Of a stretch of 64,000 nucleotides of DNA, positions 1-8,491 are shown one piece after another. This DNA comes from Tenacibaculum haliotis. Lineage in GTDB: Bacteria > Bacteroidota > Bacteroidia > Flavobacteriales > Flavobacteriaceae. The notes beneath the pieces are model-generated. The model was not told where the DNA came from. It ran no database searches and worked only from the letters and a program-made list of their open reading frames with translations. The stretch is taken from assembly GCF_025215075.1 (NCBI RefSeq), contig NZ_JAOBTH010000025.1:140790-204789 (forward strand). Reading direction: 5' to 3'. The translations under genes and the position numbers were made by a program. Each line of letters begins with the position of its first letter. Positions within the stretch are counted from its first letter, which is position 1.

Positions 1-138
1 ATCGATGTACTTAATATCGTTCTTTTTAAAACGACAGTACTTAGCTTCTTTTTTTGTTTCGATATCAAGCGGAGTTAAGTAACGTACTTCACCTTGCTTA
101 TTTCCTTTTGATTGTTGTTCTATTGTAGTTGACGCCAT
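1..138 (-). CDS. rpsR: 30S ribosomal protein S18, partial (C-terminus outside window)
   Basis: The minus-strand reading frame from the ATG at 138 runs open through base 1 and gives 46 residues starting MASTTIEQQSKG and continuing RYLTPLDIETKKEAKYCRFK. The YCRFK segment followed by D-I-K-Y-I-D is the usual N-terminal part of bacterial S18, which binds 16S rRNA beside S6 in the 30S platform. It starts 3 nt after the rpsF stop codon, so it is co-transcribed and probably translationally coupled with S6. The C-terminal part, and probably rplI, lie outside the window. No other reading is plausible. Confidence 0.95.
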   Translation of the reverse strand, partial: MASTTIEQQSKGNKQGEVRYLTPLDIETKKEAKYCRFKKNDIKYID

Positions 139-141
139 TTC

Positions 142-483
142 TTACTTTTTTGCAGATTTAACACGTTCTCTTCTTTTTTCAGCCCACGCTTCAGCATGCT
201 TGTCTAACCTTACAGTTAAATAACGCATAACACTATCATCTCTTCTGAATTCTAATTCAAAAGGAGTAATAGCATCTCCAGCTACTTTGTAGTCTAATAA
301 GTGGTAAAATCCACTTTTTTTCTTTTCAATTGGGTAAGCTAATTTTTTTAAGCCCCAATCTTCTTTAGAAATCATTTCTGCACCTTTAGATAGTAAGTAG
401 TCCTCAAACTTCTTTACTGTCTCCTTTATCTGAGTTTCAGATAAAACGGGATTCAAAATGAAAACAGTTTCGTAATGATTCAT
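142..483 (-). CDS. rpsF: 30S ribosomal protein S6
   Basis: The 113-residue product begins MNHYETVFILNPVLSE and has the S6 fold signature: an alpha/beta ferredoxin-like domain with the aromatic-rich core G-F-Y-H-L-L-D-Y and the later R-R-D-D-S-V-M-R-Y segment. S6 pairs with S18 on the 30S platform. The C-terminal tail is basic (K-R-R-E-R-V-K-S-A-K-K), as often seen. The length is within the usual range for the family. It is first in the rpsF-rpsR operon, preceded by a very good promoter match, and is divergent from the desaturase-like gene. Confidence 0.97.
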   Translation of the reverse strand: MNHYETVFILNPVLSETQIKETVKKFEDYLLSKGAEMISKEDWGLKKLAYPIEKKKSGFYHLLDYKVAGDAITPFELEFRRDDSVMRYLTVRLDKHAEAWAEKRRERVKSAKK

Positions 484-515
484 AATTAAATTGTTTAAAA
501 TTTATTTTAAGTTTG

Positions 516-545
516 CAAATATACTGTTTTTCATTGGGGAAACAA
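516..545 (-). promoter_or_regulatory. Promoter of rpsF-rpsR (Bacteroidetes-type TTG-N19-TATATTTG)
   Basis: On the minus strand TTG (543-545) is followed after exactly 19 nt by TATATTTG (516-523), matching the Bacteroidetes consensus TTG-N17-23-TAnnTTTG. Transcription would start near 509-511, giving a leader of roughly 27 nt before the rpsF ATG. It is the cleanest promoter in the window and was used as the reference for judging the others. Confidence 0.75.
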
Positions 546-605
546 TCTCTTGTTGCTAAAAATAATATATGTTTTTTTATGTATTATTGTAACCAAACTA
601 TTTGT

Positions 606-1502
606 ATGCAAATTCCTGAAATCCCTAACTTAATTCATTACGCTATACCTTTTTTTATACTAACGGTTATTATTGAAGTAATAATTACAGTAAAAGTAAA
701 GTTAGAAGGTTACGAATTTAAAGATGCTGCTACTTCTATAACAATGGGTTTAGGCAATGTAGCTATTGGTTTATTTACCAAAGGTGTTGTATTTACTATT
801 TTTACTTTATTATACAATTACAGAATATTTACAATACCTTTTATATGGTGGTCGTGGATTATCTTATTATTTGCTGAAGATTTTGTGTATTACTGGAACC
901 ATAGAATCGCACATGAAAGCAGGTTGTTCTGGGCAAGTCACGTAGTGCATCACTCTTCTACAAAATATAATTTAAGTACTGCTTTACGCCAAACTTGGTC
1001 CGGGAGCTTTTATACGTTTATTTTTTGGGCTCCGTTGGCGCTTATTGGGTTTCATCCGTTAATGATTTTAACGCAAATGAGTATTAGCTTATTATATCAA
1101 TATTGGATTCATACCGAGCTTATTAAAAAATTACCGAAATGGTTTGAAGCTATTTTTAATACGCCAAGTCATCACAGAGTACATCACGCTACGAATCCTC
1201 AGTATTTAGACAGAAATCATGCTGGAATTTTTATTATTTGGGATAGACTCTTTGGTACTTTTGAACCTGAAGTTGAAAAACCTGTATACGGATTGGTTAC
1301 CAACATTAATACTCACAATCCTATTAAAATAGCATATATAGAATGGTATAACCTATTAAAAGATGTTTTTACTAGCAAAACATCTTTAGGTAAAAGAATT
1401 TTATACTTTTTAAAACCTCCTGGATGGAAACACGACGGATCAGGAAAACTTTCTGGTGATTTACGCCAAGAATGGGAAGAAAACAAAAAAGGAGAAGTTT
1501 AA
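606..1502 (+). CDS. Sterol desaturase / fatty acid hydroxylase superfamily membrane protein
   Basis: The product from the ATG at 606 (MQIPEIPNLIHYAIPFF) is 298 residues, with several hydrophobic membrane segments and the three histidine clusters of this di-iron superfamily: N-H-R-I-A-H, then H-V-V-H-H about ten residues later, and H-R-V-H-H in the second half. These ligate two irons that hydroxylate or desaturate lipids at the inner membrane. The frame is open upstream to 513, but that extension is cysteine-rich, unlike the family, and runs over the rpsF promoter, so the 606 start is preferred. The substrate cannot be told; Bacteroidetes usually lack sterols, so a fatty acid, carotenoid or ether lipid is likelier. 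Confidence 0.85.
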   Translation: MQIPEIPNLIHYAIPFFILTVIIEVIITVKVKLEGYEFKDAATSITMGLGNVAIGLFTKGVVFTIFTLLYNYRIFTIPFIWWSWIILLFAEDFVYYWNHRIAHESRLFWASHVVHHSSTKYNLSTALRQTWSGSFYTFIFWAPLALIGFHPLMILTQMSISLLYQYWIHTELIKKLPKWFEAIFNTPSHHRVHHATNPQYLDRNHAGIFIIWDRLFGTFEPEVEKPVYGLVTNINTHNPIKIAYIEWYNLLKDVFTSKTSLGKRILYFLKPPGWKHDGSGKLSGDLRQEWEENKKGEV

Positions 1503-1518
1503 AACTTCTCCTTTTTTT
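1485..1518. terminator. Bidirectional intrinsic terminator between convergent genes
   Basis: GGAGAAG (1491-1497) pairs with CTTCTCC (1505-1511), flanked by A6 on the left and T7 on the right, so it can act on both strands. It includes the stop codon of the desaturase-like gene and lies 2 nt beyond the stop of the convergent outer-membrane protein gene. Confidence 0.85.
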
Positions 1519-1519
1519 G

Positions 1520-2581
1520 TTAATTAATATCAAATCGCAATCCTAATGAAAGATTTCTTGTTTCTGTATTTTTAAACAACGGGTTCAAATCATATTTTGC
1601 GTATAACCCACAACCTTTATAAGCAAAATAAGCACTTAATCCGTAATTAATAGTATTTGTATTAAAACTTGCCTTCTGAAGCTCTTCTACACTTACTCCC
1701 TCTGCATTTTTGTACTCTAAATATTGACGTGTTCCTAATTTAAAACCAAAGAAACCTCCTAGTCCGAAACGAATAGCTTTATGTGTTCTGTCCACAACTT
1801 TATTGTCAGCGTATTTTTTGTTTTTTGAAAAATCAAATTCTAAATGCATTGGAAAAGTCATTTGTACATGACGCAACCTACTTTCGCTTAACTTATTTAC
1901 GTGCTCACTTAAAACCGTTTCCTTACCATTTATAGTATGATATTCATTATTTTCAGCTCTTAAATTATTCCAAAGAAAAGAAAGTCCGTATTTAAAATAT
2001 GTTTTTGAGGGTTGTTTAGAAATACGCGTTTTCCAGGTAAAACCAACTTCATAAAAATGCGATTGCCAAAACTTATAATCCGAATTATTTAATGAGTTAA
2101 ATTCGTTATTTGTTAAAACATTATTTACACCCAATGCAAAAACAAACTGAGTAGTTGTTCGCTTACTTTCTCGGTACTTTTTCTTCTTTTTATCTTTTTC
2201 TGACAAACTTAATTTAAAAGTGGTTCCTCCTATTTTAAAAGTATTTTCTTCTTCAATATCATCATTACTTACAACTTTTCCTTCAGTTTTATCTTGTACT
2301 AATTGTTGTAACATTTGCTCTTGAAAACTTACACTTTTTTCAATTTGAGAAGCATGATATACTGCAGCTTCCTTTTTTAAGGAAGTGGCTTCAGCATTTG
2401 TAAGCTCATTTTCTGTTAGCTTAAAATTAATTTCTTTTATTTTAACCTTTAATGAGTCTTTTTGCTCTTTTGTTATTTTATCAATTTTTCTAGATATTTT
2501 TTGCACTTCACTTTCAAATGTTTTTACTTGAGACTGGGCAATAGTTGTTACTAACAACACTAATAGTAGTATTCTTTTCAT
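1520..2581 (-). CDS. Putative outer-membrane beta-barrel protein with coiled-coil N-terminus
   Basis: The 353-residue protein starts with a signal peptide (MKRILLLVLLVTTIAQSQV) and continues into a charged helical region (about residues 20-110, rich in K and E, probably coiled coil). A linker rich in K-K-K leads to a C-terminal half of alternating hydrophobic strands (for example F-V-F-A-L-G-V-N-N, I-R-F-G-L-G-G-F-F-G-F) ending in L-S-L-G-L-R-F-D-I-N, a pattern of porin-like barrels. It lies downstream of the sigma factor and its membrane partner, separated by 65 nt, and is probably controlled by that sigma factor. I do not recognise a specific family and propose no function beyond envelope localisation. 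Confidence 0.7.
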   Translation of the reverse strand: MKRILLLVLLVTTIAQSQVKTFESEVQKISRKIDKITKEQKDSLKVKIKEINFKLTENELTNAEATSLKKEAAVYHASQIEKSVSFQEQMLQQLVQDKTEGKVVSNDDIEEENTFKIGGTTFKLSLSEKDKKKKKYRESKRTTTQFVFALGVNNVLTNNEFNSLNNSDYKFWQSHFYEVGFTWKTRISKQPSKTYFKYGLSFLWNNLRAENNEYHTINGKETVLSEHVNKLSESRLRHVQMTFPMHLEFDFSKNKKYADNKVVDRTHKAIRFGLGGFFGFKLGTRQYLEYKNAEGVSVEELQKASFNTNTINYGLSAYFAYKGCGLYAKYDLNPLFKNTETRNLSLGLRFDIN

Positions 2582-2646
2582 GGTTTTTAAATTTTAAATT
2601 AAACGGTAAAATTGGGTGATTTTAATTATCGATAATTAGTAAGCGC

Positions 2647-3435
2647 TTATTTATTTCTATCTGCAATTGCAACAATTACATCTGACATTTTTGATTTGAA
2701 CTTCTGCATAAAGTTTTGCTTAAAATCTGCCTCTTCAATGTCGTACTCTACTTCTGCTAAAATTGTTTCAGGATTTATTTTTAAGTTAGATCTTATCAAT
2801 TCTTTTTGAATCGTATCCAACATATCTTTTCTTTTTATTTTATAGGCAGCGTAATATTCTTTTACTTCTTGTTTTGAGTGCGTTACAGCAAACAATAAAT
2901 CATCACTATTAACTTTTATTCTTGGTCTTGCAACTTTATTTTTTTGAATATTTACAACCGATATAACTTCTCTTTTCTCATCTATTAAAGCATCTTTTTC
3001 TTTATCTAAAGGAGTGTTTTCTACAATTGCCATTATACTTTCTGTAGCTCTTATATACTTCTTAACTGCCAGTTTTTCAATTCTTTTTGATGGAATTTCG
3101 TTATCTATAACTGTTTTATCTTTATTAACAATAGCTTCTTCAATTGGTGATATTTCATGTAAATTAATATCCTTTATTTTTAGCGTATCTAAAGAAGCAT
3201 TAACTATGGTGTTTTCGATATTTACAATATTATCATTGCTTTCGTAAAAAAAACCAATACTAATTAACACCGCAATGCTAGCAGCATAACTTAAATAGAT
3301 AAATCGTTTCCTTTTTTTCTTTTGCTGCTCTTTATCTAACTGAACACTCAAACGTTCCCAGGCTGATATTGATGGATTTATTTCTCTATCCTTTAACTTA
3401 TCAGCAAAATGTGTATCTATATTATTTTTCTGCAT
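2647..3435 (-). CDS. Single-pass membrane protein, probable anti-sigma factor or partner of the upstream ECF sigma factor
   Basis: The 262-residue product begins MQKNNIDTHFADKLKDREI. A cytoplasmic N-terminal part of about 45 residues (with S-A-W-E-R-L) and a basic K-K-K-R-K-R patch precede one transmembrane helix (L-S-Y-A-A-S-I-A-V-L-I-S-I-G-F-F) and a charged periplasmic region of about 190 residues. This architecture, directly after an ECF sigma gene, is typical of Bacteroidetes anti-sigma-like proteins, though no zinc-binding motif is visible. The ATG at 3435 overlaps the sigma gene by 14 nt; a TTG two codons upstream is also open but less likely. Overlap indicates translational coupling. 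Anti-sigma function is inferred only from position and topology. Confidence 0.65.
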   Translation of the reverse strand: MQKNNIDTHFADKLKDREINPSISAWERLSVQLDKEQQKKKRKRFIYLSYAASIAVLISIGFFYESNDNIVNIENTIVNASLDTLKIKDINLHEISPIEEAIVNKDKTVIDNEIPSKRIEKLAVKKYIRATESIMAIVENTPLDKEKDALIDEKREVISVVNIQKNKVARPRIKVNSDDLLFAVTHSKQEVKEYYAAYKIKRKDMLDTIQKELIRSNLKINPETILAEVEYDIEEADFKQNFMQKFKSKMSDVIVAIADRNK

Positions 3436-3982
3436 TTTCAATCTGATTTGTTTTTATATAACTTTCTTGCAACCATTTTCTAGCTTTAAACAATTGCGAT
3501 TTAGAGGTACCTTCTGAAATATTTAATTTTTTTGATATTTCAGCATGTTTGTATCCTTCGATAGCATATAAATTAAAAACTAGTTTATATCCTTCTGGTA
3601 ATTTGTCTATCAATTTTTGAATATCATCTACCGAAGTATTCTCTAAACTTTCAGTAGCCGCATCATTAAAAACAAATTCTTCATCTGTTAATTGAATAGG
3701 ATTTTTTTTATTTAGATATGTAAGACAAGTGTTTACTATTATTTTACGAATCCAACCTTCAAAACTTCCTTCATTTTTAAAGGTGTGTAATTTTGTAAAT
3801 ACTTTTAAAAACCCTGAAAGCATTAAATCTTCTGCATGATGTATATCTTTTACATATTGCCTACAAACACCTAACATTTTAGGTGAATACTGTTCAAACA
3901 ACAATTGCTGAGCTTCTCTGTTTTGCTCGCTTGCTCTTTTTATTAGTACAGCTTCTTTTTTATGTAACTGGATAATTTTCAA
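3422..3982 (-). CDS. RNA polymerase ECF-type sigma factor (sigma-70 family)
   Basis: The 186-residue protein has the two ECF regions: sigma-2 (about residues 20-90: L-L-F-E-Q-Y-S-P-K-M-L-G-V-C-R-Q-Y, D-A/I-H-H-A-E-D-L, F-E-G-W-I-R-K-I-I-V-N-T) and sigma-4 (about 115-170: L-P-E-G-Y-K-L-V-F-N-L-Y-A-I-E-G-Y-K-H-A-E-I, then helix-turn-helix I-S-E-G-T-S-K-S-Q-L-F-K-A-R). It would direct RNA polymerase to a small regulon, probably for envelope stress given the membrane and outer-membrane proteins encoded downstream. It overlaps the next gene and is the first gene of a three-gene set. The length is normal for the family. Confidence 0.9.
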   Translation of the reverse strand: MKIIQLHKKEAVLIKRASEQNREAQQLLFEQYSPKMLGVCRQYVKDIHHAEDLMLSGFLKVFTKLHTFKNEGSFEGWIRKIIVNTCLTYLNKKNPIQLTDEEFVFNDAATESLENTSVDDIQKLIDKLPEGYKLVFNLYAIEGYKHAEISKKLNISEGTSKSQLFKARKWLQESYIKTNQIENAEK

Positions 3983-4007
3983 TTCAAATAGTTAATTTAC
4001 TTGTCTA

Positions 4008-4015
4008 CAAATATA
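4008..4015 (-). promoter_or_regulatory. Candidate -7 box of the ECF sigma operon
   Basis: TATATTTG on the minus strand matches TAnnTTTG and lies 25 nt before the sigma-factor ATG. No TTG is found at the expected upstream distance, so the -33 half is missing, which could mean an alternative sigma factor or chance in AT-rich DNA. Confidence 0.4.
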
Positions 4016-4051
4016 AAGACTAGAAGATTGTAAAAAAGGTTGCCTGAAAGT

Positions 4052-4158
4052 AAAAAAAGAATCTCCGACTTTATAAAAAAGTCGGAGATTCAAATATCAT
4101 ATTGAATGATATTTCAGGGGGACTTACATGTTTTAAAGCCTTATTACCTCTGAATTAT
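4052..4158 (-). ncRNA. Candidate small RNA ending in an intrinsic terminator
   Basis: On the minus strand a TACATTTG box (4163-4170) would start a transcript near 4158. It would run through a hairpin AAATATCAT / ATGATATTT (4092-4114) into a 12-bp perfect hairpin, GAATCTCCGACT pairing with AGTCGGAGATTC (4059-4070 with 4080-4091), followed by a T7 run (4052-4058). No open reading frame of useful length lies between, and no gene upstream on this strand needs a terminator, as rsh points the other way. The product would be about 105 nt. Alternatives: a terminated leader of the ECF sigma operon, or a terminator for an antisense transcript of rsh. The rest of the 3983-4407 gap shows nothing further that I can support. 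Confidence 0.4.
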
Positions 4159-4407
4159 ACAACAAATGTATCTTTTTAAATTAATATAACTTGTAGGAAA
4201 ACCACCTGATATTTATAACTTTAATATTTTTTATCCTTTTATATACTTTACTTAAAAAAAATGAAATAAACTTCCAATCAAAAAAACAGACGCTAAGTTT
4301 TTATCATTCATAAATTAGTCTTAAACATTTCTCTTTAAAACTTGCTCAGTAAAATTCTTTACACTATTTTTATTTTGAAACACATCTAACAAAAGAGCTT
4401 TAAGCGT

Positions 4408-6621
4408 ATGAGTTATAATGCAACGATAGAAGAAGAGAATAAAGAAATAGCCCACAGATATAAAGATTTATTAAAAGGAACCTATCAAACCCTATCCGAC
4501 GAGGATAAAAAATTAATACGTAAAGCTTTTGATATTGCTGTAGAAGCACATTCAGAACAACGTAGAAAAACTGGTGAACCTTATATTTTTCATCCAATAG
4601 CTGTTGCTAAAATTGTTGCTTACGAGATAGGTTTAGGAGCTACTTCTATTGCTGCTGCGCTACTTCATGATGTTGTTGAAGACACGCATTACACCATTGA
4701 TGATATGGAGCGTTTATTTGGCGAAAACATAGCACGTATCGTTAGCGGACTTACCAAAATATCTAGCTTAAAAAAAGAACAAGATTTTTCTATACAAGCA
4801 GAAAATTTCAGAAAAATGTTACTTACTCTACATGATGATGTAAGAGTGATTTTAATTAAAATTGCCGACCGCTTGCACAATATGCAAACAATGGATGCAA
4901 TGCCACCTCATAAGCAAGTAAAAATAGCTTCTGAAACATTGTACATATATGCGCCTTTAGCCCACCGTTTAGGTTTGTACAACATTAAAACAGAACTTGA
5001 AGATTTAGGTTTAAAATATACAGAACCTGAAGTTTACAAAGACATCTTAATTAAAATAAAAGACAGCAAAGAAGACCAACAGAAATATATTGATACTTTT
5101 ACAGGAATACTTAACGAAGCTTTAGATAAAGAAGGTTTTAAATATGAAATTAAAGGACGTTTTAAATCCATTTTTTCTATTAGAAGAAAGATGCAAAAAC
5201 AAAATGTAACCTTCGATGAAGTATATGATAAATTTGCTATTCGTATTATTTACGAACCAACATCTGGTGATGAAAAATTTGATGCTTGGAAGATATACTC
5301 TATCGTAACCGACTTCTTTAAGCCAAACCCTGCACGTTTGCGAGATTGGATTTCCCAACCTAAATCAACAGGTTATGAAGCCTTACATATTACCGTTATT
5401 GGTCCGCAAGCAAGATGGGTAGAAGTACAAGTCCGTTCTGAAAGAATGGATGAAATTGCTGAAAAAGGTTATGCTGCACATTTTAAATACAAACAAGGTA
5501 AAGTGCAAGAAAATGGACTTGATGGTTGGTTAAATCGTTTAAAAGAAACCTTAGAAAACCACAGTGCAGATGCAGTAGATTTTGTAGAAGATTTTAAGCT
5601 TAATTTATACGCTAAAGAAATATATGTTTTTACGCCTAAAGGCGATTTAAAATCCTTACCGAAAGGAGCATCTGCTTTAGATTTTGCTTTTTCTGTACAC
5701 ACCGATGTTGGTTTAAAATGTAGAGGAGCCAAAGTAAACGGTAAATTAGTACCTTTAAGTTATACGCTAAAAAGTGGAGATCAAGTACAAGTGCTTACAG
5801 CTAGTAACAACAAACCTAATGTACGTTGGTTAGATTTTGTTTTAACCGCTAGAGCACGTACAAAAATCAAATCAGCCTTAAAAGCAGAAGAAAAAATAAT
5901 TGCTGAAGAAGGAAAGGCTATTTTATTAAGAAAACTACGCCATTTAAAAATTGGTTCTGGTGAAAAAATAATTAATGAACTTGCTAGTTATTTCGGTTTA
6001 AAAACCAGTTTCGATTTATTTTTTAGAATTGGTAATGGCGCTATAGACAACACACAACTAAAAGAGTTTGTTGCCCAACGAAGTGGTTTAATAATGGGCT
6101 TTATTAAAAATACTTTTCGCCGTAATTCTAGTGGAATTTCAGGAAAAGAAGAAGTTACCCATAAATATGATGCACTAGTTTTTGGTAAAGACGAACAAAC
6201 TTTAGATTATACCTTAGCAAAATGCTGCTCTCCTATTCCAGGAGATAAAGTTTTTGGTTTTGTAACCATTAACGAAGGTATAAAAGTACATAAAAACGAT
6301 TGCCCCAATGCAATATCTTTACAATCTAATTACGCCTACAGAATCATGCTTGCCAAGTGGATAGACTCTACAAAACAAGAGTTTACTGCAATTATACTTC
6401 TATCAGGAATAGATAATAAAGGAATTGTAAATAGTATTACACGAATTATTTCTAATAGTATGGACGTTTTTATAAATAGTATTAATATTTCTGGTGATCA
6501 TGGCGTTTTCGAAGGAAAACTATCCTTAAATGTTCAAAATAAATCGCAATTAAATAAGCTAATCGATAGCATGAAAAAACTAGAAGGCGTACAAAAAGTA
6601 GAGCGTGTTAATACATTGTAA
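4408..6621 (+). CDS. rsh: RelA/SpoT-family bifunctional (p)ppGpp synthetase/hydrolase
   Basis: The 737-residue protein has the full long-RSH layout. The HD hydrolase domain carries H62, the L-L-H-D-V-V-E-D motif at about 85-92 and D-R-L-H-N at about 154-158. The synthetase domain follows at about 230-370, with F-K-S-I-F-S-I-R-R-K-M and D-K-F-A-I-R-I-I-Y, then a TGS domain near 405-465 (V-F-T-P-K-G-D-L), a Cys-Cys region (A-K-C-C-S-P-I-P-G-D) near 605, and a C-terminal ACT domain (about 660-735). An intact hydrolase motif means it can degrade as well as make ppGpp. Bacteroidetes usually carry one such long enzyme, so this is likely the main stringent-response regulator, fitting the amino-acid operons nearby. 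The start is the ATG at 4408. Confidence 0.96.
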   Translation: MSYNATIEEENKEIAHRYKDLLKGTYQTLSDEDKKLIRKAFDIAVEAHSEQRRKTGEPYIFHPIAVAKIVAYEIGLGATSIAAALLHDVVEDTHYTIDDMERLFGENIARIVSGLTKISSLKKEQDFSIQAENFRKMLLTLHDDVRVILIKIADRLHNMQTMDAMPPHKQVKIASETLYIYAPLAHRLGLYNIKTELEDLGLKYTEPEVYKDILIKIKDSKEDQQKYIDTFTGILNEALDKEGFKYEIKGRFKSIFSIRRKMQKQNVTFDEVYDKFAIRIIYEPTSGDEKFDAWKIYSIVTDFFKPNPARLRDWISQPKSTGYEALHITVIGPQARWVEVQVRSERMDEIAEKGYAAHFKYKQGKVQENGLDGWLNRLKETLENHSADAVDFVEDFKLNLYAKEIYVFTPKGDLKSLPKGASALDFAFSVHTDVGLKCRGAKVNGKLVPLSYTLKSGDQVQVLTASNNKPNVRWLDFVLTARARTKIKSALKAEEKIIAEEGKAILLRKLRHLKIGSGEKIINELASYFGLKTSFDLFFRIGNGAIDNTQLKEFVAQRSGLIMGFIKNTFRRNSSGISGKEEVTHKYDALVFGKDEQTLDYTLAKCCSPIPGDKVFGFVTINEGIKVHKNDCPNAISLQSNYAYRIMLAKWIDSTKQEFTAIILLSGIDNKGIVNSITRIISNSMDVFINSINISGDHGVFEGKLSLNVQNKSQLNKLIDSMKKLEGVQKVERVNTL

Positions 6622-6638
6622 ATATCATTTTAATATCC

Positions 6639-6671
6639 TTGTTTTTTTATCAATAAATAACTGTAAATTTG
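6639..6671 (+). promoter_or_regulatory. Promoter of fur-purA
   Basis: TTG (6639-6641), 22 nt spacer, TAAATTTG (6664-6671), within the TTG-N17-23-TAnnTTTG consensus. Transcription would begin about 20 nt before the ATG at 6697. It suggests the Fur-family gene and purA form a unit separate from rsh. Confidence 0.6.
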
Positions 6672-6696
6672 TCCGTCCGTAAATTTTTAAATCATA

Positions 6697-7146
6697 ATGA
6701 GTAATTCAGCCGAAAATCAAGAAATTGTAAAAAAAGTTTTCACTACTTTTTTAGAAGAAAACAAGCATCGTAAAACGCCAGAGCGTTATGCTATTTTACA
6801 AGAAATATATGTTGCTGAAGAACATTTTGATATTGAATCTTTATATATTAAAATGAAAAACAAAAACTATCGTGTTAGTAGAGCAACGCTTTACAATACG
6901 ATGGATTTACTTTTAGACTGTGGATTGGTTCGTAAACATCAATTTGATGGGCAATCAATGGCCCGTTATGAAAAAAGTTATTTCGATAAGAATCACGATC
7001 ATTTAATTATGACAGACTCTGGCGAAGTAAAAGAATTTTGCGACCCAAGAATTCAAATCATCAAAAAAACAATTGAAGATGTTTTTGATATTGATATTCA
7101 CAACCACTCTCTTTATTTCTACGGAACAAAACGAAACACAAAATAA
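6697..7146 (+). CDS. Fur-family transcriptional regulator
   Basis: The 149-residue protein shows the Fur fold: a winged-helix N-terminal domain ([12 protein letters not shown], then [13 protein letters not shown] as recognition helix, about residues 60-72), and a dimerisation domain with metal-binding residues ([11 protein letters not shown], and I-H-N-H near the C-terminus). The H-F-D-I-E-S-L-Y segment supplies a further site. It has no CXXC pairs, so the structural zinc site of classical E. coli Fur is absent. Whether it senses iron, zinc or peroxide cannot be decided from sequence. It precedes purA by 30 nt and is probably co-transcribed with it. Confidence 0.88.
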   Translation: MSNSAENQEIVKKVFTTFLEENKHRKTPERYAILQEIYVAEEHFDIESLYIKMKNKNYRVSRATLYNTMDLLLDCGLVRKHQFDGQSMARYEKSYFDKNHDHLIMTDSGEVKEFCDPRIQIIKKTIEDVFDIDIHNHSLYFYGTKRNTK

Positions 7147-7176
7147 CAACAACAAATACACTTAATAACACACTAA

Positions 7177-8448
7177 ATGGCAGTAGATTTATTACTCGGA
7201 TTACAATGGGGAGACGAGGGAAAAGGTAAAATCGTAGATGTATTAACAGGTAATTACGATATTATTGCACGATTTCAAGGAGGTCCAAACGCTGGTCACA
7301 CCTTAATTTTTGATGGTAACAAACATGTTTTACACACAATTCCTTCTGGAATTTTTCACAAAACCGCTTTAAACGTAGTTGGTAATGGTGTGGTAATTGA
7401 TCCTGTTATCTTTAAAAAAGAATTAGAAAATTTAGATGTTCACAACATCGATTATACTTCTAAATTATTAATTTCTAGAAAAGCGCATTTAATATTACCT
7501 ACGCACAGGTTATTAGACGCGGCTTCTGAAACTTCAAAAGGAAAAGCAAAAATCGGATCTACTTTAAAAGGAATTGGCCCAACTTATATGGACAAAACCG
7601 GTAGAAACGGAATGCGTGTTGGAGATTTAGAGTTAGACAACTGGAAAGATAAATACAGAGCCTTAACTAAAAAGCATTTAAGCATGCTTGATTATTTTAA
7701 TGTTCAGGTTGAATATGATTTAGATGAATTAGAAGCTGAATTTGATTTAGGTATCGAAAAATTAAGAACTTTACAGTTTATAGATTCTGAAGAATATTTA
7801 AACTCAGCAATAAAAGAAGGAAAAACAATTTTAGCTGAAGGTGCTCAAGGATCTTTATTAGATATCGATTTTGGAACGTATCCTTTTGTAACTTCTTCAA
7901 ATACAACTGCTGCTGGTGCTTGTACTGGTTTAGGTATTGCGCCTAACAGAATTGGTGATGTATTTGGTATATTTAAAGCATACACAACACGTGTTGGTTC
8001 TGGACCTTTTCCTACCGAATTATTCGACAAAGATGGTGAGGAAATGGCAAGAATTGGTCACGAATTTGGTGCTACAACAGGTCGTGCTAGAAGATGTGGT
8101 TGGTTAGATTTAGTTGCTTTAAAATATGCTGTTGATGTAAATGGTGTTACAAAGTTAATGATGATGAAAGGAGATGTACTTTCTGGTTTTGATACCTTAA
8201 AAATATGTACATCATATAACTATAAAGGTGAAAAGATAACACACTTACCTTATAATATCGAACCTGAAAACATTTCAGTAAATTATACTGAATTTAAAGG
8301 ATGGGAAGATGATTTAACAAAAATGACTGCAGCAGATCAATTACCTAAGAACTTATTGGAGTATGTTGCTTTTATTGAAAAAGAAACAGGAGTTCCGGTA
8401 ACAGTAGTCTCTGTAGGACCCGATAGAAAACAAACAATTAATAGATAA
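7177..8448 (+). CDS. purA: Adenylosuccinate synthase
   Basis: The 423-residue protein begins MAVDLLLGLQWGDEGKGKIVD with the GDEGKGK phosphate-binding signature (about residues 12-18). It also has G-P-N-A-G-H-T, the G-I-G-P-T-Y motif and A-E-G-A-Q-G followed by V-T-S-S-N-T-T of the IMP/GTP site, and the T-G-R-A-R-R-C-G-W-L-D segment. It makes adenylosuccinate from IMP and aspartate with GTP, the first committed step to AMP. Being downstream of the stringent-response enzyme is of interest, as (p)ppGpp inhibits PurA in other bacteria. The length is standard, and the gene is followed by a strong terminator. Confidence 0.98.
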   Translation: MAVDLLLGLQWGDEGKGKIVDVLTGNYDIIARFQGGPNAGHTLIFDGNKHVLHTIPSGIFHKTALNVVGNGVVIDPVIFKKELENLDVHNIDYTSKLLISRKAHLILPTHRLLDAASETSKGKAKIGSTLKGIGPTYMDKTGRNGMRVGDLELDNWKDKYRALTKKHLSMLDYFNVQVEYDLDELEAEFDLGIEKLRTLQFIDSEEYLNSAIKEGKTILAEGAQGSLLDIDFGTYPFVTSSNTTAAGACTGLGIAPNRIGDVFGIFKAYTTRVGSGPFPTELFDKDGEEMARIGHEFGATTGRARRCGWLDLVALKYAVDVNGVTKLMMMKGDVLSGFDTLKICTSYNYKGEKITHLPYNIEPENISVNYTEFKGWEDDLTKMTAADQLPKNLLEYVAFIEKETGVPVTVVSVGPDRKQTINR

Positions 8449-8452
8449 ATTT

Positions 8453-8484
8453 AAAAAGGAGCTCATAAAGAGCTCCTTTTTTTT
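8453..8484 (+). terminator. Intrinsic terminator after purA
   Basis: AGGAGCTC pairs with GAGCTCCT around a 5-nt loop (about 8457-8477), preceded by A5 and followed by a T8 run. The run ends only 7 nt before the start codon of the next gene, so that gene would need a promoter overlapping the terminator, or be expressed by read-through. Confidence 0.9.
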
Positions 8485-8491
8485 GTGCTTT

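Noticed and set aside
513..605. N-terminal extension of the sterol-desaturase-like ORF
   Set aside because: It is cysteine-rich, unlike family members, and crosses the divergent rpsF promoter; the ATG at 606 begins the first conserved hydrophobic segment.
2623..2638. Perfect 16-nt palindrome TAATTATCGATAATTA between the barrel protein and membrane partner genes
   Set aside because: It is almost entirely A/T with no T-run or partner regulator, so chance is likely; not listed as an operator or terminator.
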